Positions 1 to 6,474 of a stretch of 13,067 nt of DNA are shown in pieces. How positions within the stretch are numbered: position 1 is the first letter of the stretch; every line of letters begins with the position of its first letter. The DNA lies in contig CAYSPU010000168.1 in the NCBI GenBank assembly GCA_964432995.1, positions 1-13,067 of the forward strand. Reading direction: 5' to 3'. Position numbers and translations under genes: made by a program. The stretch comes from CAYSPU01 sp964432995. GTDB lineage: Bacteria > Verrucomicrobiota > Verrucomicrobiia > Limisphaerales > JAHDYP01. Under the pieces are notes generated by a model, which had not been told where the DNA came from, did no database searches, and saw nothing but the letters and a program-made list of their open reading frames with translations.

Positions 1-22
1 AAGCGGCAGTCGCTTACAGCGC

Positions 23-2944
23 TCATTCATCAATCATCACAACGCCGTGGATCTCCAATCGGGGAAGGGTGAGGCGCGCTTCCCCTTCCCGGTAGTCGAA
101 CGCGAGCCGTTCGCCGCCGGGCTCCAGGGTGATGCGCGCGGGCTTCCGCGCGCTGCGAATATGAAGTTCCAGCGGACCCACGGGCGGAATGGAATCGTGA
201 ATCGGAGAATTCACGTCCGCGTGCGGACCCGCCGTGTTCACCAGGTTCACGAGCAAACGGCCGCGGAGACGGCTGACCACGACATCCACGTCCGAGGAGC
301 CGGCGACCTCGACCATCGGGCGCGGGAACAACTGCCGGACGAGATCCCCCAGGAAGCCGCGCGCGACATCGGATCGGTCGGCGAGGTATCCCCGGCTGAA
401 ACTGAAGTAGGTGGCGGCGATCTTGCCCCGCCCCAAGCTGGTCAGGGTGGCGGCCGGGTGCGAAGGGGCGTCCGGGGCCGGCGCCGTGCGCAGCCGGCCG
501 AAGACCTGGGCTGTTCCCGGACGGACAGACTGGGTTGGGTCTCGCGTGGGGGTCAGGGCGCTGGCGTAATGCAGGTGACGCGTCTCGTTCTGCGGTGTGC
601 CTTCGAAGGTGACGCCCAGCTCGGAGGCGAAGAGCGCGGCCGCCGTCGGCCCCACCAGCAACAGGCTCCCGCCACCGCGCACATAATCGGCCAACTCCTT
701 GCGGAAGGCGGGTTCGAGATAACCGATCTCGGGCACGACAATCAGCGGAAACGCGGCCATCCGCCCCTGAAGGCTGTGCTCGCTCACCACGTCGACGGAG
801 TATTGGCACTCGAGCAGGGCCTGCAGGGTGCCGCGGAGTCGCGAGAGGTCGCGGTTGAACAGGCCGTTGATCTCGCGGTAGTGGGCGGCGGTGGAGTACA
901 GCAGGGCCACCTGGGGCACGGGTTCGGCATGGTGGCAGACCGCCTGTCGCGCGCGGCAGAACCTGGCCACCTCCGCCATGACCGGCAGTTGCTCCTCGCG
1001 GATTGATCCGTCGCGGTTCTGTTGGAAGTAAGCCTGGAATCCGCCGCCCAAGGCGAGCACGACCGCCGCTTCCCGCTGCAGTTGCACCACCGACTTCCGG
1101 TTCGATCCGTCTTTGCCCGGCTTGGTCGTGAAACTCCAGGCCATCAGGTCCCAGGGCTTGCCCTGGCGCGCGGCGTAACGGGCGGAGAACCGGGCGGAAT
1201 TCACGCTGTCCTCGGGAGTGTAATCACCGGAGATCCAGTCCACCGGGGCGCTGACAGCCTCGGGCATGTGGTCCGTGAACGCCCAGTTGCTGCACAACTG
1301 CATGTCCGGATGGGTGCGTTTCACCTCCGCGATGTAGCGCCGCAAGTAGCCCCGGAACGCCTCGCGGTTGAACTGCAGGAATTCGTACCAATGCGGCTCG
1401 CCGGGTTTCCGTGGAATGTCCCGGATCCCCGTGGCCTCGCGAAAGGCGCGGAGTGCAGCCTCTCCGTAGTCCGCCGCCGAAGCCCAGCACTCCCCGTCGA
1501 CCCACGCCCCGTCCACCCCGTAATCGCCGGCCAACTCGCGCAACTGCGGGATCAGCAACCGATCCGCATAGGGACTGAAAAACGAAGTGGCGTTGCCGTT
1601 GGTCTTGCCGTCGGCGTTGATTACCCCCCAGTCGGGATGCTGCCGGATCGCTTCGGAATCCCAGACGCCCGAGTAGTGCATGAAGAGGGCAACGCCATGT
1701 TCGGCCGTCACCTGGCGCCAGAGGCGAAGCGGGTCGCCCACGAAACCGGGGGCCTGATTACCGACCTTCGTCGGATAGCTCGAGAGCCCAGGATGGCCCT
1801 TGCAATCGATCTGAATGTAATCCGGTCGGATTTGCCGGATCACGTTCTCGATCATCTGCCGGGTCGTGTTCTTGCCGATCTCGGTGCAGTCCTTCCCGGC
1901 GTGGAAATCATAGTGCACACCCAGGAAGCTGTCGGCGCGCCGGATGCGCTTCGGCGTGTCGGCGGCAGCCGGGGCCGGGCTCAACGCGGCGCGGATCGCC
2001 TTTACCTGAGTCACCTGCGCCGCGGCCAGCGCCCCGATTGGCCCCTGCTGCGGGTCCCAATTCGGCCCCATGTCGAGAGTGACGGCGCCCCCTTTCGCCA
2101 CCACGCCGCTCACCCAGCGCGCCCATTGTTCGTCCGGGAACCGCGTGTCTCGCCGTCCCCATGCCGACCCGAGGTACGTCAGCGCGTGCCATTGGGACCC
2201 GTCCAGCCAACGGGCGGCGGGGAGGCTTGCGAAAGGCTCGTTGAGTTCGCCCGCGGTGTAGTCTTCCGCCTCCGTCCAACGAACGACGCGAACGCCCGGG
2301 TTGAAGGTCACGATCGCTTTCGGGTTCCCGCGTTTGACCGCGGCGGCATAGACCTCGGCGATGGCGTTGTTGAAGTGGATGTGCTCGTAGCCACCGTCGA
2401 ACCACCATCCGACAACCCGGTCGCCGTAGCGAACGGACCACTCCGCGATGACCTCCGCCCATTGCCGGGCGAAGTCGAGGTCGACCGGTTGGTCTTTCGG
2501 ACCTTGCGGCAAGCCGAACGCCTTCTGCGCACGCGCGTCCTGATTGGGCACCTGGCAGGGCAGGTAGAGCATCAGCCGGATGCCGCGGGGCGCCAGGACC
2601 CGATGCAGATCCAGGGGCAGATCCCGCGTGGAACAGCGTTCCCCCGGGGCGTAGCCGGTGCGACGGTCGTAGGCGGCGTTCGGGGCGTTGTAGAATCCCG
2701 AGTTCTGGCCCAGAGTCAGCACGAAGTACTTCGCCCCCATGGCCTCGAGCTGATCGGCCAGCGCCGCGACATCGAACTCCTTGACGCGGCGGAGTCCCGA
2801 CGAGTCGGCCGGGAGGAAGTGCATGAAGACACCGTAGCGCGCCTCACGGAGCCAGTCGGTGTTCGGATTGTTCGGGATGGCCCAACCGCTCGCCGCGCCC
2901 AAGCCGAGCAGGAGGATCGCCACGCGGACAGCCTTGGTGTTCAT
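23..2944 (-). CDS. Exported two-domain glycoside hydrolase: GH29-like barrel fused to a second barrel and a beta-galactosidase-trimerisation-like domain
   Basis: Predicted secreted carbohydrate-active enzyme of 973 residues, ending in TGA at 23-25. The start is set at ATG 2944, giving MNTKAVRVAILLLGLGAASG, a typical Sec signal peptide. An in-frame ATG at 2962 and a TTG at 2995 are alternatives, and none has a clear ribosome binding site. Residues about 28-323 look like an alpha-L-fucosidase (GH29) TIM barrel: RYGVFMHF near the start, WWFDGG with Asp183 where GH29 has its nucleophile, and a late VTLDMGPN segment like the family's NVGP motif. Residues about 333-670 form a second barrel resembling hypothetical glycosyl hydrolase family 6 (GHYDFH-type start, DGAWVDGEC with Asp483 and Glu485). 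Residues about 675-773 (VALLYS, LIVVPEIGYL, RGGGSLLLVG) match the glutamine-amidotransferase-like beta-galactosidase trimerisation fold, followed by a beta-rich tail. The substrate cannot be read from sequence; a fucosylated or galactosylated polysaccharide is plausible. The fold calls are family resemblance, not a search result. Confidence 0.85.
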   Translation of the reverse strand: MNTKAVRVAILLLGLGAASGWAIPNNPNTDWLREARYGVFMHFLPADSSGLRRVKEFDVAALADQLEAMGAKYFVLTLGQNSGFYNAPNAAYDRRTGYAPGERCSTRDLPLDLHRVLAPRGIRLMLYLPCQVPNQDARAQKAFGLPQGPKDQPVDLDFARQWAEVIAEWSVRYGDRVVGWWFDGGYEHIHFNNAIAEVYAAAVKRGNPKAIVTFNPGVRVVRWTEAEDYTAGELNEPFASLPAARWLDGSQWHALTYLGSAWGRRDTRFPDEQWARWVSGVVAKGGAVTLDMGPNWDPQQGPIGALAAAQVTQVKAIRAALSPAPAAADTPKRIRRADSFLGVHYDFHAGKDCTEIGKNTTRQMIENVIRQIRPDYIQIDCKGHPGLSSYPTKVGNQAPGFVGDPLRLWRQVTAEHGVALFMHYSGVWDSEAIRQHPDWGVINADGKTNGNATSFFSPYADRLLIPQLRELAGDYGVDGAWVDGECWASAADYGEAALRAFREATGIRDIPRKPGEPHWYEFLQFNREAFRGYLRRYIAEVKRTHPDMQLCSNWAFTDHMPEAVSAPVDWISGDYTPEDSVNSARFSARYAARQGKPWDLMAWSFTTKPGKDGSNRKSVVQLQREAAVVLALGGGFQAYFQQNRDGSIREEQLPVMAEVARFCRARQAVCHHAEPVPQVALLYSTAAHYREINGLFNRDLSRLRGTLQALLECQYSVDVVSEHSLQGRMAAFPLIVVPEIGYLEPAFRKELADYVRGGGSLLLVGPTAAALFASELGVTFEGTPQNETRHLHYASALTPTRDPTQSVRPGTAQVFGRLRTAPAPDAPSHPAATLTSLGRGKIAATYFSFSRGYLADRSDVARGFLGDLVRQLFPRPMVEVAGSSDVDVVVSRLRGRLLVNLVNTAGPHADVNSPIHDSIPPVGPLELHIRSARKPARITLEPGGERLAFDYREGEARLTLPRLEIHGVVMIDE

Positions 2945-3270
2945 GAGCGTTGGAATCGTCATCGGATTGTTGGTGCGATTCCGGCTCCGATGCAATAGCG
3001 GAGATCGCGACCGTGTCGGGGTGCGGCCGTCCTCGGCCGCAGAAATGCTCGATCAAACGAGGGCGCCTCCCGAAATCGCAGCGCTGCTCCGCTGCGACGC
3101 TCCCTGCGCCCGAGACGGGCGCACTCCAAGACGGCCAGCGTCGTCGGGGGGTGCGTTCGCCGTCGCGCCAGCGTCGTGGAGTGCGGTGCGGCTGCACCGC
3201 TATCGCACGTCAGTCCCCTGCACCGCGATCGTGCCGGTTTTCGTCGGGCAGAGAAAGCGCCGCTTCGTCG
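2945..3270. other. Non-coding gap between ilvC and the glycosidase gene
   Basis: This 326-bp gap holds no convincing gene. Short open frames cross it on both strands but are Arg/Pro-rich and have no family character. Its main content is a run of four perfect hairpins, annotated separately. No hairpin followed by a T-run is seen, so no standard intrinsic terminator for ilvC can be called. The gap suggests the glycosidase is transcribed separately from ilvNC. Confidence 0.7.
3023..3200. repeat. Cluster of four perfect hairpins plus a long inverted repeat
   Basis: Four perfect stem-loops follow one another. They are 7 bp at 3023-3029/3034-3040 (gcggccg, 4-nt loop), 8 bp at 3076-3083/3090-3097 (tcgcagcg, 6-nt loop), 7 bp at 3105-3111/3117-3123 (tgcgccc, 5-nt loop) and 7 bp at 3183-3189/3194-3200 (gcggtgc, 4-nt loop). 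A wider inverted repeat pairs gcactccaagacg (3121-3133) with cgtcgtggagtgc (3172-3184), 12 of 13 positions. The 10-mer ccagcgtcgt occurs directly repeated at 3135-3144 and 3168-3177. The arrangement looks like a REP/BIME-style intergenic palindromic element or a structured RNA. I have an unverified recollection that similar text is common between Verrucomicrobiota genes. Confidence 0.65.
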
Positions 3271-4371
3271 TCAGTTCGCCCCGCGGCCGGCGATGCCTTT
3301 GACGGACTTGGAAAGGGCGCGGGCGGGTTCCTTGGGGCGGAGGTCGCGCACGGCTTTGCCGGCCTGCCACATTTCGGAGTTCCCCATGGCGCTGAGTTCC
3401 TTCTGGAGCTGCGCCTGGTAGTTCGGGCCACCGCACGCCCGAAGGACCCGCGTGCACTCCTGTCCCGACTTCACCCGGCGGTAGAGTTCCTTGAAAACCG
3501 GGAGCACGGCCTTCTTGAACCGCGGTTTCCAGTCCAGGGCCCCGCGCTGCGCCGTCGCCGAGCAGTTCGAGTACATCCAATCCATGCCGTTCTCGTCGAC
3601 CAGGCGGATGAGGCTTTGGGTAAGTTCTTCGACGGTCTCGTTGAAGGCCTCGCTCGGCGTGTGGCCGGCGGCGCGGAGGACGTCGTATTGGGCCTCCATG
3701 ATGCCGGCGAGCGCCCCCATCAGCACCCCGCGTTCCCCCGTCAGATCGCTGAAGACCTCGTGCTGGAAGGTGGTCGGGAACAGGTATCCCGAACCGATCC
3801 CGATGCCGATGGCCAGGCACCGTTCCTGGGCGCGCCCGGTGTAGTCCTGTTCGACGGCGAAGCTCGAGTTGATGCCGGCGCCCGTCAGGAAATTGCGGCG
3901 GACCGACGTGCCGGAGCCCTTGGGGGCCACCATGATGACGTCGACGTCCGGGGGCGGCACCACCCCGGTCTGTTTGCGGTAGGCGATCGAGAACCCGTGC
4001 GAGAAGTAAAGGGCGTCCCCGGGCTTCAGGTTCCGCTTCACGATGGGCCAGATGGCGCGTTGCGCGGCGTCGGAAACGAGGAACTGAATGATGGTGCCGC
4101 GGCGAACGGCCTCCTCGATTTCGAACAGCGTCTTGCCCGGCACCCAGCCGTCCTTGCAGGCGCGGTCCCAGTCGCGCGGGAACTGGCTTGCCTGGCCGAT
4201 AATGACGTTGAAGCCGTTGTCGCGCAGGTTCAGCGATTGGGCCGGCCCCTGCACCCCGTAGCCCAGAATGGCGATGACCTCGTTCTTCAGAACCTTGCGC
4301 GCCCGCGCCATGGGGAATTCCTTGCGCGTGATGACCTCTTCCTTGACTCCGCCGAAGTTGATGATTGCCAT
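3271..4371 (-). CDS. ilvC: Ketol-acid reductoisomerase, yeast Ilv5-like type
   Basis: Cytoplasmic enzyme of valine, leucine and isoleucine synthesis. It isomerises and reduces acetolactate or acetohydroxybutyrate with NAD(P)H and Mg2+. The protein has 366 residues. The Rossmann glycine motif is GYGVQG (37-42). His125 lies in LYFSHGFS and Lys151 in VAPKGSG. Expected Mg2+ ligands are Asp209 and Glu213 (SDLTGERG) and Glu245/Glu249 (NETVEE), with Ser271 in CSATAQRGALDW. The text DGWVPGK, SDAAQ, APKGSG, GINSS and the Trp-rich C-terminal end resemble yeast mitochondrial Ilv5 more than the usual short bacterial class I enzyme, which has APKGPGH. The ATG at 4371 is preceded by AGGAAGAG, a good ribosome binding site. 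It lies 108 bp downstream of ilvN and is probably co-transcribed. No key residue appears missing. Confidence 0.96.
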   Translation of the reverse strand: MAIINFGGVKEEVITRKEFPMARARKVLKNEVIAILGYGVQGPAQSLNLRDNGFNVIIGQASQFPRDWDRACKDGWVPGKTLFEIEEAVRRGTIIQFLVSDAAQRAIWPIVKRNLKPGDALYFSHGFSIAYRKQTGVVPPPDVDVIMVAPKGSGTSVRRNFLTGAGINSSFAVEQDYTGRAQERCLAIGIGIGSGYLFPTTFQHEVFSDLTGERGVLMGALAGIMEAQYDVLRAAGHTPSEAFNETVEELTQSLIRLVDENGMDWMYSNCSATAQRGALDWKPRFKKAVLPVFKELYRRVKSGQECTRVLRACGGPNYQAQLQKELSAMGNSEMWQAGKAVRDLRPKEPARALSKSVKGIAGRGAN

Positions 4372-4479
4372 AGTCTCTTCCTGTTTCGCAATGCCTGACG
4401 CGGCCCGCCGCCGGTCATCCGATTGTCGTCAGTTTCCGTTTCGGGCGCCCGAATTCGGCCCGCATCCTAGGGGTGAACG

Positions 4480-4974
4480 TCATCGAGTCAATCCGTTTCC
4501 CGTCCGGCGGGGCATCGCCACCCGCCCCGTCCGCGTCAAGTCCAGGATGCCAAACGGACTCATCAGCTCGATGAACTTCTCCACCTTGCTCTCGTCCCCG
4601 GTGATCTCGATCGTCACACTCCGCGACTGCACGTCGACGATCTTCGCCCGGAAGATATCGGTGATCTGCATCACCTCGGGCCGGCTGCGGGAGGTGATGC
4701 CCACCTTCACCAGCGCCAACTCCCGATCCACATACTCCCCCTCCCGAAAATCGTGGACCTTGATGACGTTCACCAGCTTGTTCAACTGCTTGACGATCTG
4801 ATCCACCGTGGCGTCGTCCCCGCGCGTCACAATCGTCATCCGCGACGCGCTCGCGTCCCGCGTCGGCGCCACGTTCAAGGTGTCGATGTTGAACCCGCGG
4901 CCGCTGAACAAACCCGCGATTCGGGTCAACACGCCGAACTTGTTTTCCACCAGAACCGATATGGTATGTCGCAT
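4480..4974 (-). CDS. ilvN: Acetolactate synthase small (regulatory) subunit
   Basis: Regulatory subunit that activates the catalytic acetolactate synthase subunit (IlvB) and confers valine feedback inhibition. The product is 164 residues, normal for the family. Residues about 3-75 form the N-terminal ACT domain: SVLVENKFGVLTRIAGLFSG, then NIDTLNVAPT, then SRMTIV. Residues about 84-158 match the small-subunit C-terminal domain (LALVKVGI, FRAKIVDV, EITGDESKVEKF, PFGILDLTRTGR). The frame is open further upstream to 5154, but that part is Arg-rich and unlike the family. The ATG at 4974 gives the conserved MRHTISVLVENK start and has GAGGA five bases upstream. ilvC follows on the same strand. ilvB, normally just upstream of ilvN, is absent and replaced by a 220-bp gap and an unrelated hydrolase. 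The gap may carry a structured leader. Confidence 0.96.
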   Translation of the reverse strand: MRHTISVLVENKFGVLTRIAGLFSGRGFNIDTLNVAPTRDASASRMTIVTRGDDATVDQIVKQLNKLVNVIKVHDFREGEYVDRELALVKVGITSRSRPEVMQITDIFRAKIVDVQSRSVTIEITGDESKVEKFIELMSPFGILDLTRTGRVAMPRRTGNGLTR

Positions 4975-5040
4975 AGTCTTCCTCGTCGTTGCGGCCGAAC
5001 AGCGGCTTCGCTTCCCTCCGTCCCACCGCATCAACACAAA

Positions 5041-5127
5041 CGCCCGCCTTCCCTCGGGGACTGCGGGCGACCATCGGGCGCGGGAACGAGAAGCGTCGGG
5101 TCGCGTCAGTCCACCAGGACGACGCGA
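5041..5127 (-). promoter_or_regulatory. Two hairpins in the untranslated region upstream of ilvN
   Basis: Hairpin one spans 5101-5127. It pairs tcgcgtc with gacgcga, then after one bulged A pairs gtcc with ggac around an ACCA loop, 11 bp in total. Hairpin two pairs cgcccgc (5041-5047) with gcgggcg (5063-5069) around a 15-nt loop. They lie between the stop of the upstream hydrolase gene (5195) and the ilvN start (4974). Hairpin one could end the hydrolase transcript, though no T-run follows it on the minus strand. Alternatively both belong to an ilvNC leader. No short leader peptide rich in Leu, Ile or Val codons was found, so classical attenuation is not supported. Confidence 0.45.
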
Positions 5128-5194
5128 ATAACCAGAGCCAGCTCGTTCCGCCAATTCATTCTGGCGCGTAGCTAACCAATCCCCGGGAGTGCGG

Positions 5195-6028
5195 TCAAAG
5201 CTTTTCTCCGCCGAAGAACGGGTTGTTCGCCTTCTCTTCCCCCACCGTCGTCACCGGCCCGTGCCCCGGGCACACCAACGTCTCCGGCGGCAGCGTGAAG
5301 ACCTGCTCCCGCACCTTGGCCCGCGCCAACTCCAGCGCGCCCCCCGCCTTCCCCATCGATCCCGCAAACAGCGCGTCCCCCACAAACGCCACGTGCGGCG
5401 CATCCTCCGGCCAAGTGCCCACCACGTAGGTCGTCCCGTCTTCCGCATGCCCCGGCGTCGCGCGGTTGGTGATCCGCAGACTCCCCAAGTGGATGAAGTC
5501 GTTCGGTCGGTTCCGTTGCTCCACCGGTGCCGACGCCGATCCCGAGTGGATCCGGACCTTGGTGAACTGCTCCCGCAGCGCCCCCAAGGCGGCCACGTGA
5601 TCCGTGTGCGCGTGCGTCACGAAGATGTGCCGCAACTGCAGGTCGTTCTCCCGGACGAGCGCCACGATCGGTTCCGCCTCCCAGCCAGTGTCGAACAACG
5701 CCGCTTCCCGCGTCACCTCATCCCAAACCAGATAGCAGTTCACCGGCAGCCCCTTGTGGGTCGTGATCATCCGCAGCTCACGCCAGAGACTCAGGTCCCG
5801 CGGCGCTGGCATCCAACCCCGGGCCACGGCCTCGAGCCGGCCCGGGTGCAAGCCCAGGCGAGTTCCCAACGCTTTCCAGTCCGGCGGCGTCACCGATTGC
5901 CCGCTCGATTCGAACGCCAGGTACTGGTCCGGCGCCAACCCGGCCGCCGCCGCCGCCTCCGCCACCGTCACCCGCGCCGAAGCCCGCGCCTTCGTCAGAA
6001 TGTCGCCCACATGATCTTCCATCTGCAT
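5195..6028 (-). CDS. HTH domain fused to a metallo-beta-lactamase-fold (glyoxalase II-like) hydrolase
   Basis: Predicted cytoplasmic protein of 277 residues. The N-terminal part, about residues 8-71 (ILTKARASARVTVAEAAAAAGL and onward), looks like an XRE-type helix-turn-helix. Residues about 80-277 are a metallo-beta-lactamase fold with all the expected metal ligands: THAHTDH (His139, His141, Asp143, His144), His194 in TPGHAEDG, Asp218 in FVGDALF and His256 in CPGHGP. The ending TTVGEEKANNPFF is typical of YcbL-like glyoxalase II relatives, so a thioester such as S-lactoylglutathione is a possible substrate, but this is inference. The start at ATG 6028 (MQMEDHVGD) precedes the first recognisable domain; ATG 6022 is equally possible and neither has a strong ribosome binding site. 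The frame stays open to 6241, but that part reads through a tandem repeat and is not believed coding. It is divergent from the giant plus-strand gene. Confidence 0.88.
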   Translation of the reverse strand: MQMEDHVGDILTKARASARVTVAEAAAAAGLAPDQYLAFESSGQSVTPPDWKALGTRLGLHPGRLEAVARGWMPAPRDLSLWRELRMITTHKGLPVNCYLVWDEVTREAALFDTGWEAEPIVALVRENDLQLRHIFVTHAHTDHVAALGALREQFTKVRIHSGSASAPVEQRNRPNDFIHLGSLRITNRATPGHAEDGTTYVVGTWPEDAPHVAFVGDALFAGSMGKAGGALELARAKVREQVFTLPPETLVCPGHGPVTTVGEEKANNPFFGGEKL

Positions 6029-6075
6029 AACGCCGGAGCGTAGCGCTGACCCGTGCCTTCCACCAGTCTGAATCC

Positions 6076-6131
6076 GGCGCGTCGGCACGTCGGCGCGTCG
6101 GCACGTCGGCACGTCGGCACGTCGGCGCGTA
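6076..6131. repeat. 8-bp tandem repeat, seven units
   Basis: Seven consecutive octamers are read as ggcRcgtc: ggcgcgtc, ggcacgtc, ggcgcgtc, three ggcacgtc, then ggcgcgta. The units differ only at position 4 (A or G), plus a changed final base in the last copy. The array ends 48 bp before the start codon of the HTH-hydrolase gene, on its upstream side. Octamer arrays can change copy number by slippage, so this is a candidate variable locus or promoter-spacing element. Confidence 0.9.
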
Positions 6132-6275
6132 GGACGAGCCGATCCGTTCGCGACAAGACGCACTGCGCACCGCACGCTGGAGTGTGGACATCCAACACCC
6201 CGAGGACAGTGATCGGTGACTGCGCTTCGGGCCGTGTGCAACGCGGCGCTCCGCAGGGTGTTTGGCTCCGCGAGG

Positions 6276-6317
6276 TCCGGAGGCGCGTCCGCCTTCCGGA
6301 GCGCCGGCTTGTAGCCG
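6276..6317. repeat. Adjacent intergenic hairpins
   Basis: The first hairpin pairs tccggaggcg (6276-6285) with cgcc (6290-6293) and tccgga (6295-6300). This gives ten base pairs with one bulged T and a 4-nt loop. The second pairs cggct (6305-6309) with agccg (6313-6317) around a 3-nt loop. No T-run follows on either strand, so a terminator role is not favoured. It may be part of a dispersed intergenic palindrome family. Confidence 0.5.
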
Positions 6318-6344
6318 AACCGGAGAATCTTTCGCGTTTCTTGA

Positions 6345-6373
6345 TTGACGTCTCGGCGAAGAGCGTGCTAGAG
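6345..6373 (+). promoter_or_regulatory. Possible sigma-70-like promoter for the giant gene
   Basis: TTGACG at 6345-6350 matches the -35 consensus at five of six positions. A weak -10 candidate in tgctagagg (6366-6374) lies at roughly 16-17 bp spacing. The -10 match to TATAAT is poor, so this rests on the -35 box, the position upstream of the gene and the inverted repeat just downstream. Confidence 0.25.
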
Positions 6374-6380
6374 GGCGAAC

Positions 6381-6404
6381 GTTCACGCGAAAGGAGGCGT
6401 GAAC
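6381..6404 (+). promoter_or_regulatory. Perfect 8-bp inverted repeat with a Shine-Dalgarno-like loop
   Basis: gttcacgc (6381-6388) pairs perfectly with gcgtgaac (6397-6404), leaving the 8-nt loop gaaaggag. The loop carries AAGGAG, yet the nearest start-like codon, GTG at 6399, opens only a short frame that ends quickly. The element lies just downstream of a possible promoter and 70 bp before the giant gene's ATG. It could be a transcription-factor operator or a 5' leader hairpin. Confidence 0.45.
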
Positions 6405-6474
6405 ACGATCGCGACCCCAAGGAGCGGCCGCACGTTCAGAACCAAGGACTGAACCGTCAACCATTCCGCATGCC

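Larger units (their letters stand above)
6029..6474. other. Divergent intergenic region, repeat- and hairpin-rich
   Basis: This 446-bp stretch separates the minus-strand HTH-hydrolase gene from the plus-strand giant gene. It contains an 8-bp tandem repeat (6076-6131), hairpins (6276-6317), a possible plus-strand promoter (6345-6373) and an 8-bp inverted repeat (6381-6404). Between 6132 and 6275 I see nothing definable. Open frames crossing it are Arg-rich, and some simply translate the tandem repeat. Confidence 0.7.

Noticed and set aside
47..2998. Two long plus-strand open frames (319 and 658 codons) opposite the glycosidase gene
   Set aside because: They are antisense to a gene with clear signal peptide and family motifs, have Arg/Pro/Gly-rich translations without domains, and arise from GC-rich third positions.
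3201..3270. Intrinsic terminator just after ilvC
   Set aside because: Only a weak five-base-pair stem with a bulge is present and no T-run follows on the minus strand.
4415..5074. Possible leader peptide or alternative gene overlapping ilvN
   Set aside because: The frame lacks runs of Leu, Ile or Val codons and overlaps most of ilvN in another frame.
4975..5154. N-terminal extension of ilvN upstream of 4974
   Set aside because: The added 60 residues are Arg-rich and unlike the family. The ATG at 4974 has a good ribosome binding site and gives the conserved start.
6029..6241. N-terminal extension of the HTH-hydrolase upstream of 6028
   Set aside because: It translates the octamer array into repeated RRADVPT text, typical of a spurious reading through a repeat.
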